A stretch of 64,000 bases of DNA from an uncultured Mesonia sp. (GCA_947499595.1 CANMOY010000004.1:1-64000); one strand, 5' to 3'. Shown: positions 7,561 through 16,359, counted from the stretch's first letter. Notes: generated from the sequence alone by a model not told the origin. Numbers and translations: made by a program.

Positions 7561-8758
7561 GGTAATTCAATTTAAAATAATAGATTAGTTTGTATACTTT
7601 CTCCAGTTCTTCTGCACTGCAAATACTTTGATTTTTATAGGCGTTCAATCGATTAATTAGGTGCTCACATTCCTCAATGCTAGTTCCTTTTTTGGCTGCT
7701 ATTTGTTTTAGATTAGGGCAATCTACAGCTGTAAATATAATGTGCAATTCTTCTCGTAGCCAAGAGTAGAAATAATTGATTTGTTTTTTTACTATTTCTT
7801 GGTGTTCTTGCTTTTCTAGATATATACCCGCAATGGTTTTTGTGTAATTATAGGTTTGATTGGTTAAAACCGGTAAAATAGGTATACTTCTTTGTGTGCG
7901 TTTGCCTTTAAAAATAACAAATAAGATTAGGCCTAATAGTATAAAATAATAGCTCCACTTTAAATGTTTGTTTTCTAAAAATACATAAAGTAAAGAGGTG
8001 TTGGCAATGGTTTTATTTGTAGAATAGTGATTATCCCAATACAGCTTATTTTTTAAATTCAATTGGGTTAATACTGAATTGGTATAGTACTGATTTTCTT
8101 TTTTATCTAATAAAAAATAATTGGTAAAAACATGGGGTGCCAAGTGTAGTAGTAACCTACCTTTTTCATGCTTAATAACTATAAAGTTTACAAACCGCTT
8201 GGATTCCTTAGACTCATAAAAAGCTTTTCCTAAAGTTGTATAGGTTAACGAATCGGGTTTTGAAAAATACCGAATAGGTGTATCCCGATTAAATTGGGCA
8301 AAACTTGCCCTATCTTCTGGTTTGGTTGTTTCATAGCGCGGAAAGTGTAATAGAGCATCTGATTTAATTTCACTTTTTATTTTTAAATTTAGAGTGTCTA
8401 AAAAGCCCTGGCCAAAATTATAAGCGCTTAAAAAAGCAGTGTTGCCCTTGGCTACCCAATTTAATAATTTTTTGGTTTCAGCTTTTTCAAATGGCAAGTT
8501 ATTAGCAATATAAATCGACTGTTCTTTTTTCGATTCTTTATCTTGTAAAAATTCAAATACCGAAGTGTTTATCTCTTCAAACGAATCAGCTTGTTTTTTT
8601 AATTCTTGGTAAGTAATAAAAGTACCAAAAGGAATTTTATCTAATTTAGATAGCGTTGAAGTCCAATTTACAGGTGGCTTTTTTGTGCTTTCTAAAAGAA
8701 TTAAAGCGCTAAGTATAATTAGTAAACTAACCAGAAGTGTTTTCTCTCTATTTTTCAT
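7532..8758 (-). CDS. DUF4350 domain membrane protein
   Basis: A 408-residue protein with an N-terminal membrane anchor (about 7-24), an extracytoplasmic domain of roughly 240 residues that fits DUF4350, and a second membrane helix at about 268-287 followed by a cytoplasmic tail rich in charged helices. DUF4350 genes sit beside MoxR and DUF58 genes in several phyla. The domain is related to GATase-like folds, and no activity is known. Overlaps on both sides (29 bases with moxR, 11 bases with the DUF4129 gene) show tight coupling. Confidence 0.78.
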   Translation of the reverse strand: MKNREKTLLVSLLIILSALILLESTKKPPVNWTSTLSKLDKIPFGTFITYQELKKQADSFEEINTSVFEFLQDKESKKEQSIYIANNLPFEKAETKKLLNWVAKGNTAFLSAYNFGQGFLDTLNLKIKSEIKSDALLHFPRYETTKPEDRASFAQFNRDTPIRYFSKPDSLTYTTLGKAFYESKESKRFVNFIVIKHEKGRLLLHLAPHVFTNYFLLDKKENQYYTNSVLTQLNLKNKLYWDNHYSTNKTIANTSLLYVFLENKHLKWSYYFILLGLILFVIFKGKRTQRSIPILPVLTNQTYNYTKTIAGIYLEKQEHQEIVKKQINYFYSWLREELHIIFTAVDCPNLKQIAAKKGTSIEECEHLINRLNAYKNQSICSAEELEKVYKLIYYFKLNYHGREQKHRE

Positions 8759-9551
8759 CTTCTAGTGGTTTTAAATATTCTAAAATGTCTATAAATGTAT
8801 CTTCAGCTTTACGGAATTGCTCTAGGTTTATTTCAAAGTTTCCATACCAGATATAATCATATAACCGAGTAGCTTCTTTAAATAGAAGATGTAAATTATT
8901 GTTGTGTTCTAAAGAAATTAAATAGTCTTCGTTGGTTTTTTCTGGGCTGTAGGTTATTAATTTATTTTCTTGTAATTCTTTTAAAGTTTTTAAATAATAG
9001 TAGCGAGTAGCTAGCCTGTATTTTTTTTGTCGAATAGCCTCTTTTATTCGGTTTAATATGGTGTTGCTTTTAATTATTTCCTCTTCACTTTCAAAAATTA
9101 CTTCTGATTGATTTTTGGCTTTAAACCAATATAGCCCTGGATTTAATTTATAAAACAACCAAATTATAAGTCCCAATAACCCTGCGCCTATTAAGAACGG
9201 ATATATTCTAATTAAAACAGCCATTATACCTTGGGCACTTTCTTCACCAAATAACCATTTAAAAAAACGAATTAAAAGGCCGTTAAACCAACGTTTAATC
9301 TTACCCCAAACATCCAGACTTTCTTGACTTTCGCTATAGTCAAATGATTTATCTTTTTTATATTTTTCTAGGCTTAGACTATCTATTACTGCATACTTTT
9401 TCTCTTGTTGATTAATTCCGCCTTGAGCTAAAACAATTAGAGATTTATTATACGAATCACTAGTTAGAAATCTTATGTTTGCCCGGATCTCTATAGTAGT
9501 AAGTATAATTAGACTTGTTATGACGTATAAATGCTTTATTTTATAGGGCAT
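8748..9551 (-). CDS. DUF4129 domain membrane protein
   Basis: A 267-residue protein with an N-terminal hydrophobic segment acting as signal or anchor (about 6-25), an extracytoplasmic stretch, a central pair of hydrophobic segments around 95-140, and a cytoplasmic C-terminal region of about 110 residues that fits DUF4129 (helical, ending in IWYGNFEINLEQF). DUF4129 is often found near DUF58/MoxR and transglutaminase-like genes. No activity is known. The gene follows the multi-pass protein gene after 9 bases. Confidence 0.75.
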   Translation of the reverse strand: MPYKIKHLYVITSLIILTTIEIRANIRFLTSDSYNKSLIVLAQGGINQQEKKYAVIDSLSLEKYKKDKSFDYSESQESLDVWGKIKRWFNGLLIRFFKWLFGEESAQGIMAVLIRIYPFLIGAGLLGLIIWLFYKLNPGLYWFKAKNQSEVIFESEEEIIKSNTILNRIKEAIRQKKYRLATRYYYLKTLKELQENKLITYSPEKTNEDYLISLEHNNNLHLLFKEATRLYDYIWYGNFEINLEQFRKAEDTFIDILEYLKPLEDEK

Positions 9552-9560
9552 TTAAAAATT

Positions 9561-10448
9561 TTAAAGTTGATTGATTTTTTCTAACGTCCCAGTTTGATGC
9601 TTGCGCTCGTGCAAATTAAAATAAACAAAGACCACACATATCAATTGTAAAGCATAAAAAAGATATTGAGCTGTACTACTTATTAAATTCAGTGCGATAT
9701 AAACGGTATCAACCAAAGTTGAAGGATCACTAATACTTGCCGTTTTGCTAATCAATAGTGTTTTTACAACGGTATAAATGATAAGCGGTAATTGGAAAAC
9801 AAAATTCATAAAATAGACTAAAATAGCCATAACAAAAAGAGCTAAGAAAGAATTCCACCAATTGTTTTTTATCAAAGAGAAACAACTACTAAAAGCTTCT
9901 CCTATTTCTTTTTCTTGAAAAGTATATACAGAAAATATAAGCGATAGTGGTACGGCTAAATAAATTCCTGGAATAATACAAGCTATAAAACCAACAAATA
10001 TTGTTAATCCGATAATAATCTGCATACCCAAGAAGCTAAGCCAATTTTGCTGCACATTTTGTTTAATTTTGTCTAGATCTACTTGACCATTGTGTGCTAT
10101 ATACGATTTGATATAATAGTTGATAGTGGCGGTAAAGAAAGCATAGAAAACCAAGCTACTCACCAGCAATAAAAGTCCAGATAAAATAAGCCCCCCAGTT
10201 AATCCATTGGCGTTTATAAGGCTCATTCCAGTAGTACTATTATTCGCAAAATCTCCTAGACTAAAATCGCCTGCTTCATATACATAATAACCCGTTACAG
10301 CTAGGAGTAAAATGAAATATGGACCACAGATTTGCCAAATTGCCTGAAAAAGTGATTTAAAGTTGTTACGCACAAATGAGAAAGTGTCGCTTAGTATTTC
10401 ACCAATTTCTCGGCTTTTTTTAAATTGGGTAACGGGTTTTGTTTGCAT
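9561..10448 (-). CDS. Multi-pass membrane protein, unknown function
   Basis: A 295-residue protein with a short cytoplasmic N-terminus (KKSREIGEILSDTFSFVRNNF) and about six membrane helices. The opening resembles membrane domains annotated near glycerophosphodiester phosphodiesterases and DUF4013-like proteins, but I do not recognise a firm family. Its gene lies between the SpoIIM-like gene (29-base overlap) and the DUF4129 gene (9-base gap). It is therefore very likely a component of the same membrane assembly. Confidence 0.72.
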   Translation of the reverse strand: MQTKPVTQFKKSREIGEILSDTFSFVRNNFKSLFQAIWQICGPYFILLLAVTGYYVYEAGDFSLGDFANNSTTGMSLINANGLTGGLILSGLLLLVSSLVFYAFFTATINYYIKSYIAHNGQVDLDKIKQNVQQNWLSFLGMQIIIGLTIFVGFIACIIPGIYLAVPLSLIFSVYTFQEKEIGEAFSSCFSLIKNNWWNSFLALFVMAILVYFMNFVFQLPLIIYTVVKTLLISKTASISDPSTLVDTVYIALNLISSTAQYLFYALQLICVVFVYFNLHERKHQTGTLEKINQL

Positions 10449-11406
10449 TTTTATTTTGTTTTTTATTTAATTGAATGGGATAAATAATATAGTAGTAGAA
10501 AATAAGCGCAAGCGAGCCTAAAATAATGAATAGCGCCAAAGCATCTGGCATTTGGGTTTGCCTGGTTATAAAGCCTTCTAAAAATCCGGCAATGATAAAA
10601 AAGGGTATTGTACTGATAACAATTTTAACTCCTTCTTTAATTCCAAATATAAACGATTGTAGCCGGGTGTAAGTTTTGGGAAATAAAATGCTTTTTCCTA
10701 CCACCAAACCTGCACAACCAGCAATTATAATTACAGCTATTTCTATGGTGCCATGAATCCAAATGGTCCTGGCCGACTCCCATAACAGGCCCTTGTCGTA
10801 AAAGAAATATTGAAATGAACCGAGCATTAGGGCATTCTGAGCCAAAACAAACAAAGTGCCTATTCCTAATAATATGCCTAAAGAAAAAGCCATTAAACCC
10901 ACTCGTATATTATTTAGGGTAATGCCTACAAACATATCTACTTCATTCATTTTTTTGTAGACTGCCATAGGGTCTTCATTCTCTATATTTTCTAAAGTCA
11001 TATTCACATAAGCATCTCCTAAAACTGCGCGTACAAATGCACCATCTTCAGCAGCTGAATATGCACCAATAAGACAAAACATAAGAAAAAATAAAAATGT
11101 AAAAAGCAAACTACTATGGTGCTTTTTAAAAGATAAAGGGAATTCTTTTAAATAAAAAGAAAAAATACGACCACGAGATTCTTTTTTTGTCCTGTATATT
11201 TTTTGATGCGCTTTTACTGATAGCTCATTCAGATAGGTCAGTGTGTTACTATTTGGGTAAAAAGTTTGCGCATAACTCAGATGATCGGTTACCTCCATAT
11301 ACAAGGAGGAAAGTTCATTTGGAGAAATAACCTCTTTATTATCAATAACATTTTCAAATGTTAACCATTTGTCTTTATTTTGTTTTATGAAGGCCGCTTC
11401 TCGCAT
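10420..11406 (-). CDS. SpoIIM / DUF95 family membrane protein
   Basis: A 328-residue protein with a soluble N-terminal region of about 100 residues and then about five membrane helices. The stretch NNIRVGLMAFSLGILLGIGTLFVL followed by WIHGTIEIAVIIIAGCAGL, with its HGTIE motif, is characteristic of stage II sporulation protein M homologs. In Bacillus SpoIIM works with peptidoglycan hydrolases during engulfment. This organism is not a spore former, so the role must differ. It is the first gene of the minus-strand cluster and is divergent from the RDD gene, with only 32 bases between their start codons. Confidence 0.86.
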   Translation of the reverse strand: MREAAFIKQNKDKWLTFENVIDNKEVISPNELSSLYMEVTDHLSYAQTFYPNSNTLTYLNELSVKAHQKIYRTKKESRGRIFSFYLKEFPLSFKKHHSSLLFTFLFFLMFCLIGAYSAAEDGAFVRAVLGDAYVNMTLENIENEDPMAVYKKMNEVDMFVGITLNNIRVGLMAFSLGILLGIGTLFVLAQNALMLGSFQYFFYDKGLLWESARTIWIHGTIEIAVIIIAGCAGLVVGKSILFPKTYTRLQSFIFGIKEGVKIVISTIPFFIIAGFLEGFITRQTQMPDALALFIILGSLALIFYYYIIYPIQLNKKQNKNANKTRYPI

Positions 11407-11438
11407 AATTTGTTTTAGGTCTCAAAGTAACATATTTA

Positions 11439-12152
11439 ATGGATAATTATCAAATTCAAACCGCTCAAAATGTAACCATCAATCAAAATCTCGCCAATCT
11501 GGGAGAGCGGTGCTTAGCCTATTTTATAGATTACTTGATTCTTGTAGCCTATGGTATTCTTACTTACTTGTTACTGAGCTATATTGGTATAGGCTTCGAT
11601 TATATGTGGGCCTATATGGCCGTTATCGGCTTGCCTGTTTTTCTGTATCACCTTCTACTTGAAACTTTCAATAACGGTCAATCTTTAGGTAAAATGGCTG
11701 CCAACATAAAAGTAGTAAAATTAGATGGGAGTGCACCAAGGTTTTCAGATTTTCTAATTCGTTGGCTTTTGCGAATAATCGATTTTTCATTGACCAGTGG
11801 TGGCCTTGCCATTTTTTGTTTTTTGTTAAATAAAAAAGGGCAACGGTTAGGAGATATGGCGGCAAAAACTACAGTTATTTCAGAACGAAAGCGAGTAAGC
11901 GCACAACAATTAATTTACAGCAAAGTGCCAGACACTCACGAAGTGAAATATCCAGAGGTGAGTTTATTAAACGATAAGCAGATGCAAGAAATTGGCCGAA
12001 TCTTTCGAACGGCCGAAGTAAATATGCAAGATCAAGTTTTAGAGGCTTTAAGCAAAAAAACTGCACAATTAATGGGGGTGACTCCTAATGAAAGTCCTAG
12101 TATTTTTCTAGCCCAAGTACTTAAAGATTATCAATATTTTACACAAGGTTAG
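11439..12152 (+). CDS. RDD family membrane protein
   Basis: A 237-residue protein with an RDD domain at about 20-150: GERCLAYFIDYLILVAYG at the start, and RLGDMAAKTTVI at the end of the domain. Three membrane helices are visible, followed by a soluble tail of about 85 residues. Some RDD proteins are sodium/proton antiporters, but most are unassigned. It is divergent from the SpoIIM-like gene, an arrangement that recurs with MoxR/DUF58 genes in other phyla, so it is best seen as part of that cluster. Confidence 0.88.
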   Translation: MDNYQIQTAQNVTINQNLANLGERCLAYFIDYLILVAYGILTYLLLSYIGIGFDYMWAYMAVIGLPVFLYHLLLETFNNGQSLGKMAANIKVVKLDGSAPRFSDFLIRWLLRIIDFSLTSGGLAIFCFLLNKKGQRLGDMAAKTTVISERKRVSAQQLIYSKVPDTHEVKYPEVSLLNDKQMQEIGRIFRTAEVNMQDQVLEALSKKTAQLMGVTPNESPSIFLAQVLKDYQYFTQG

Positions 12153-12153
12153 T

Positions 12154-12774
12154 ATGGATTTTCAACTTTATTTAGATATTTTAGGTACTATTGCTTTTGC
12201 AATTTCGGGGGTGCTTACAGCTATGAGAAAACGTATGGATGCGTTTGGCATATTTATAATTGCCTTTATTACGGCCGTAGGAGGGGGGACTCTGCGCGAT
12301 ATTTTAATTAAAGCGCCTATTGCCTGGATGCATAACCTTACTTATTTGTACGTAATTATAGCCAGTACGCTTTTTGCCGCTGTATTTAGGTCTAAACTGA
12401 TATATTTTAGACGTTCATTATTTCTCTTTGATACTATTGGTATAGGTCTTTATACCGTAATAGGTATGCAAAAGGCAATTATGCTAGAGTTGCCGGCTCC
12501 TATTTGTATAGCGGTGGGCACTATAAGTGCTTGTTTTGGTGGAGTGCTACGCGATATTTTATGTAATGAAATTCCTATAATTTTTAGAAAAGAAATTTAT
12601 GCAACCGCGTGTATAGCGGGAGGTCTTGTGTACTTTGCATTAAATTATATAGGGGTGTTGGTAAGTTTTAATGCTATAATCGCAGGTAGTGTTGTGATTG
12701 TGGTTCGTCTACTAGCTGTGATTTTTAAACTGCAATTACCTTCTATATATCAAGCAGATGAAGCCAGCGATTAA
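12154..12774 (+). CDS. YicG/TRIC-type small membrane transporter (UPF0126)
   Basis: A 206-residue protein of seven predicted helices built from two homologous halves. Each half carries the family signature: GGGTLRD at 43-49 and GGVLRD near 129-134. The family includes the glycine transporter YicG and prokaryotic TRIC-like cation channels, so the substrate is not settled. The start is one base after the RDD stop, so the two are co-transcribed. It converges on the cyclophilin gene with a 4-base overlap of the 3' ends (12771-12774). Confidence 0.85.
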   Translation: MDFQLYLDILGTIAFAISGVLTAMRKRMDAFGIFIIAFITAVGGGTLRDILIKAPIAWMHNLTYLYVIIASTLFAAVFRSKLIYFRRSLFLFDTIGIGLYTVIGMQKAIMLELPAPICIAVGTISACFGGVLRDILCNEIPIIFRKEIYATACIAGGLVYFALNYIGVLVSFNAIIAGSVVIVVRLLAVIFKLQLPSIYQADEASD

Positions 12775-13514
12775 CGGATTACCTCTGCCTTAATGAAAAT
12801 GTTTTTGATAGGCCATTCGCTTTGGTCAACTGGTACTGCAGCAATTTTATCGACTACCTGCATTCCTTCCACCACCTCTCCGAAAACCGTATGATCTTTA
12901 TCTAAATGATGTGCGCCACGTTGGCTTTGTACTATAAAAAATTCAAAAGGAGAGGAAGCTTTACTTACATTTTGTTCACTATATTTGGCAGCAGAAAAAG
13001 CACCTCGTTTGTGGGTATACTTCTTTTTGATTTCGTTAGGGATTAAATAACTTCCAATTTTAGCCCTAAACTTATGCGTTTCTTGAAGATCGCTATTTCC
13101 TCCCTGTACCACAAAACCTTGGGCCACTCTATGAAAAAAACTAGAATCAAAATATCCTAATTTAACCAGACGAATAAAGTTAGCCCGGTGCAATGGGGTG
13201 TCGGCATACAGATTTACCTTAATATCACCAAATTCTGTAGTAATTTTCACCAGTGTTTCAGGGTTATTTGAGCCGTATTTTCTTAAAAATGGTTTCAGCT
13301 CTTCTTGTGATAAGGTTTTAATTTGATCTAGATCTGTACTGATATTATTTCCACCTTTAGGTATTTTGACGGCTTTAAGTAAGCTATCTCTTTTCTTCTG
13401 TTCGCGTTTTTCTTTACGGATTTGTTCCGTATCTTGTTCAACCGAAGTAGATTTATTTTTTTGACAAGCACAAAGAGATAAAATCAAAAAACTAAAAATA
13501 AGGCGTAATGACAT
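12771..13514 (-). CDS. Cyclophilin-type peptidyl-prolyl isomerase, lipoprotein
   Basis: A 247-residue protein with a lipoprotein signal peptide (LCAC, Cys17), a charged linker of about 60 residues, and a cyclophilin domain at about 85-245. Conserved pieces are SFFHRVAQGFVVQGGNS (catalytic Arg in FHR), FEFFIVQS and HTVFGEVVEGMQVVDKI. It should catalyse proline isomerisation in secreted proteins at the periplasmic face of a membrane. Its ATG at 13514-13512 faces and overlaps the ATG of the CoA pyrophosphatase gene, so its promoter must lie inside that gene. Confidence 0.92.
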   Translation of the reverse strand: MSLRLIFSFLILSLCACQKNKSTSVEQDTEQIRKEKREQKKRDSLLKAVKIPKGGNNISTDLDQIKTLSQEELKPFLRKYGSNNPETLVKITTEFGDIKVNLYADTPLHRANFIRLVKLGYFDSSFFHRVAQGFVVQGGNSDLQETHKFRAKIGSYLIPNEIKKKYTHKRGAFSAAKYSEQNVSKASSPFEFFIVQSQRGAHHLDKDHTVFGEVVEGMQVVDKIAAVPVDQSEWPIKNIFIKAEVIR

Positions 13515-14149
13515 TTTCTATTTTTAAAGATTCAATTTCAAAAGTAAATAAAATTGAATTATTGGGTTGGGAGGCACACGTTAAAATGATTCCAGACTTT
13601 AGAGAAAAAGAATTGAAAAGATACCCCGTAAAAAAAGAAAACCACCGTGAAGCTGCTGTGTTAATTTTGTTTTATCCTGATCAAAAAAACCAGACCAAGC
13701 TGGTACTTATCTTACGCAAAACGTACAAGGGCGTACACTCGGCACAAGTAGGCTTTCCTGGTGGGCAGGTAGAACCTCAAGACTCTTCTCTACAAGAGAC
13801 AGCCTTGCGCGAAACCCACGAAGAATTGGGTGTTTCTCCTAAAGATGTTGAAGTGATTAGTCGTTTAAGTCATTTGTACATCCCGCCTTCTAATTTTTGG
13901 GTGTACCCATTTTTAGGGATAACAAATAAAACACCCCAATTTGTAAAGCAAGAAACCGAAGTTGAAGATGTTATCGAGGTTAAACTGAGTGATTTCTTAA
14001 ATGAAGACAATCAAATAAACGCTTCCATTCATACCAGTTATGCCAAAAATAAACAGGTTCCTGCTTATAATTTAAACAACCACATAATTTGGGGAGCTAC
14101 GGCAATGATGCTGAGTGAGCTTAAGATGTTAATAAAAGCGAGTCTATAA
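13508..14149 (+). CDS. CoA pyrophosphatase-like Nudix hydrolase
   Basis: A 213-residue Nudix protein. The Nudix helix reads TALRETHEELGV, preceded by FPGGQVEPQDSSLQ. The LILRK...VHSAQVGFPGG segment matches the CoA-specific (NudL/NUDT7) motif, in which Asp replaces the usual first Glu of the Nudix box. Such enzymes cleave CoA and acyl-CoA to phosphopantetheine derivatives and 3',5'-ADP. The start at 13508 gives a normal N-terminus of about 45 residues before the domain. It overlaps the divergent cyclophilin start by seven bases. Confidence 0.88.
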   Translation: MTFSIFKDSISKVNKIELLGWEAHVKMIPDFREKELKRYPVKKENHREAAVLILFYPDQKNQTKLVLILRKTYKGVHSAQVGFPGGQVEPQDSSLQETALRETHEELGVSPKDVEVISRLSHLYIPPSNFWVYPFLGITNKTPQFVKQETEVEDVIEVKLSDFLNEDNQINASIHTSYAKNKQVPAYNLNNHIIWGATAMMLSELKMLIKASL

Positions 14150-14162
14150 ACACTTCTTTTTG

Positions 14163-14170
14163 TATATTTG
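14163..14170 (+). promoter_or_regulatory. -7 promoter box for the acyltransferase gene
   Basis: TATATTTG fits the Bacteroidota -7 consensus TAnnTTTG and ends 25 bases before the ATG at 14196. No clear TTG is seen at the expected -33 distance. Confidence 0.45.
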
Positions 14171-14195
14171 CCCCTTGTAAAATTGAGAAATCATT

Positions 14196-15011
14196 ATGGG
14201 ATTATTCAAGAAAAATCCTTTTGGACATATATTATTTTTAAAAAAATGGCTTATCCGTATAATGGGTGCCTTAACGCATAGCCGTTATCGCGGTTTCAAT
14301 GAATTACAGATTGAAGGCTCAGAAATTATAAGGCAGTTGCCCGACACTAAGGTGCTTTTTGTTTCGAACCACCAAACCTATTTTGCAGATGTTGTCGCCA
14401 TGTTTCATGTTTTTAATGCTAGCTTAAGCGGGAGAGAGGACAACATTAAAAACATAGGCTACTTATGGAACCCGAAACTCAACCTTTATTACATTGCTGC
14501 CAAAGAGACAATGAAATCTGGACTCTTGGCTAGAGTTTTGGCTTACGCCGGATCGATATCTGTAGAACGTACGTGGCGTGCAAAAGGAAAAGAGGTTAAT
14601 CGGCAAGTGAAAATGAGCGATATTACCAATATCGGAAAAGCGCTTGATGACGGGTGGGTAATCACCTTTCCGCAGGGTACCACAAAACCTTGGAAACCTA
14701 TTCGTAAAGGTACCGCTCATATTATTAGAAAATACCAACCCATTGTAGTGCCTATTGTGATAGATGGGTTTAGGCGGTCTTTTGATAAAAAAGGTATTCG
14801 TATAAAAAAACGTAATATCTTGCAATCTATGGTAATAAAACAACCATTAGCATTTGATTATGAAAACGATTCTGTAGAAGAGATTATTCGTAAAATTCAA
14901 ATGGCGATAGAGCAAGATCCTTCTTTTCTTAAAGTTATTCCAGAAGAAGAACTCAAAGCACAGGAAGAATTGAATGAAAAAAGGCGTTGGAGTTATAAAG
15001 AAAAAGAATAA
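14196..15011 (+). CDS. PlsC-like lysophospholipid acyltransferase family protein
   Basis: A 271-residue protein of the glycerophosphate acyltransferase superfamily. Block I reads SNHQTYFAD: His59 and Asp65 are separated by five residues, not the usual four of HX4D. Block III reads FPQGTT (158-163) in place of FPEGTR. The rest fits the fold, including a hydrophobic N-terminal segment and an SVERT strand. It probably transfers an acyl chain at the cytoplasmic membrane, but the two altered blocks leave open a different acceptor. It appears monocistronic, with its own -7 box. Confidence 0.8.
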   Translation: MGLFKKNPFGHILFLKKWLIRIMGALTHSRYRGFNELQIEGSEIIRQLPDTKVLFVSNHQTYFADVVAMFHVFNASLSGREDNIKNIGYLWNPKLNLYYIAAKETMKSGLLARVLAYAGSISVERTWRAKGKEVNRQVKMSDITNIGKALDDGWVITFPQGTTKPWKPIRKGTAHIIRKYQPIVVPIVIDGFRRSFDKKGIRIKKRNILQSMVIKQPLAFDYENDSVEEIIRKIQMAIEQDPSFLKVIPEEELKAQEELNEKRRWSYKEKE

Positions 15012-15135
15012 ATAATAGCTGTTTTATAGGGTTTAGGCACGGCAACCAATAAAGATTAGAGTTTCTAATTTGAGCATTAAGCTATATATGATTAGCTATT
15101 AAAGCGCTACAATTTTATTTTTTTAGCGAATGCTT

Positions 15136-15756
15136 TTATAAGTCTATTTTCTTTAGATTCTCATAATTACGTTTTAGCTTACGTAAAAGAATTCCGTAAA
15201 GTAAGGTATATACAAGCCACACCAGTAATAATGCCACCCCAATAAATAAAATTCCTACTCCAATTACAATAAGCCCGTTAATTCCTGAAAGGTTTAAATC
15301 TGTTTCTGGCATGGGATATTTTAGGCTGAAGATAAAATACAATATACTACTAAGTCCGGTTGAGATAAGTATGTATATAATATAATAACGTACTGTCATT
15401 CTGGTACGCAAAATTTTCTTCATTAAAACTCGGGTACTATCCTGTGGAGTGATTTTTTTATAGTTATGGTAAAATAAATAGATAAAAAATAGGGTTATCG
15501 CATAACTTGCTACTAGCAGAATTTGCGTAACCGTTTTTAGATGCAGATGGGTTACCAATTGCCAGTATTCATCATCAATGAACCAAATACTAAGGGCGCA
15601 ACTCAATAAAAACTCTACAATACTAATGATAAATATGGTGCGTATGAGGCTATTGGATCTTTTATAGACCATTTGCCTAAGCTCCTCAATTTTATATTGT
15701 GGTAAAGCCTTTTCTTGCTTTTTCCAATCTTTTTTTAATAATTCTAATTCTTTCAT
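15136..15756 (-). CDS. Four-helix membrane protein, likely ECF sigma partner
   Basis: A 206-residue protein with a cytoplasmic N-terminal helix of about 40 residues (ELELLKKDWKKQEKALPQYK) and four membrane helices in two pairs (about 38-60 and 70-92, then 118-140 and 150-190). It starts one base after the ECF sigma stop. I recognise no named family. The small cytoplasmic helix before membrane segments, and the position next to a sigma factor, fit an anti-sigma factor, but this is inferred from context only. Confidence 0.65.
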   Translation of the reverse strand: MKELELLKKDWKKQEKALPQYKIEELRQMVYKRSNSLIRTIFIISIVEFLLSCALSIWFIDDEYWQLVTHLHLKTVTQILLVASYAITLFFIYLFYHNYKKITPQDSTRVLMKKILRTRMTVRYYIIYILISTGLSSILYFIFSLKYPMPETDLNLSGINGLIVIGVGILFIGVALLLVWLVYTLLYGILLRKLKRNYENLKKIDL

Positions 15757-15757
15757 T

Positions 15758-16252
15758 CTAGCTGCTTAGCAAACTTTTTAATTTACGTTTAATACGTGTC
15801 ATTTTTACACGAGCATTGACTTGACTCACCCCTAAGGTTTCGGCGATCTCTTTATAATCTTTTCCTTCAAGGTATAGCAGCACTAAAGCTTTATCGATAT
15901 CATTTAATTCCTTAATCGCGGCATACATAAACTTGATATTCTCTTCGGTTGTAGCGTCATATTCCTCAGCCTTAACTTTAAAACTAATCTCGGCTATATC
16001 TTGGGTTGCGATTCTTTTTTTAGACTTCCTATAGAGGGTGATGGCCGTGTTAAGTGACACACGATACATCCAAGTGGTAAACTTTGAATCTCCTCTAAAT
16101 TTTGGGTATGCCTTCCATAACTGTATGCTTATCTCTTGAAATAAATCTTTGTGTGAGGCTTCATCGTTTGTATACATCTTACATACTTTATGTACTATAT
16201 TTTGATGCTTTTCTAGTTGCTTTAGAAATTCTTTTTCTTGAGCCTTGGTCAC
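15758..16252 (-). CDS. ECF RNA polymerase sigma factor
   Basis: A 164-residue group 4 sigma factor. Region 2 spans about 20-85 (DLFQEISIQLWKAYPKF, then TTWMYRVSLNTAI), and region 4 spans about 105-160 with a helix-turn-helix (DYKEIAETLGVSQVNARV). The start codon is GTG at 16252; no ATG is available just upstream. It shares an operon with the four-helix membrane protein, the likely anti-sigma factor. The target genes cannot be told from sequence. Confidence 0.93.
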   Translation of the reverse strand: MTKAQEKEFLKQLEKHQNIVHKVCKMYTNDEASHKDLFQEISIQLWKAYPKFRGDSKFTTWMYRVSLNTAITLYRKSKKRIATQDIAEISFKVKAEEYDATTEENIKFMYAAIKELNDIDKALVLLYLEGKDYKEIAETLGVSQVNARVKMTRIKRKLKSLLSS

Positions 16253-16351
16253 AGGTGCTTTTTATTTTGATTAGTCGGTTTAATGGGCTAAAAGTTACAG
16301 ATAAATATACTAATTTATAAATTCGCTAACATTCTAATTTTTAGGATGCTT

Positions 16352-16359
16352 TAAATTTG
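16352..16359 (+). promoter_or_regulatory. -7 promoter box for ndh
   Basis: TAAATTTG matches TAnnTTTG and ends 15 bases before the ATG of the NDH-2 gene, implying a very short leader. No convincing -33 TTG is seen. Confidence 0.4.

Noticed and set aside
10420..11406. Evidence for sporulation (SpoIIM)
   Set aside because: SpoIIM-like proteins occur in many non-spore-formers; no other sporulation gene is present.
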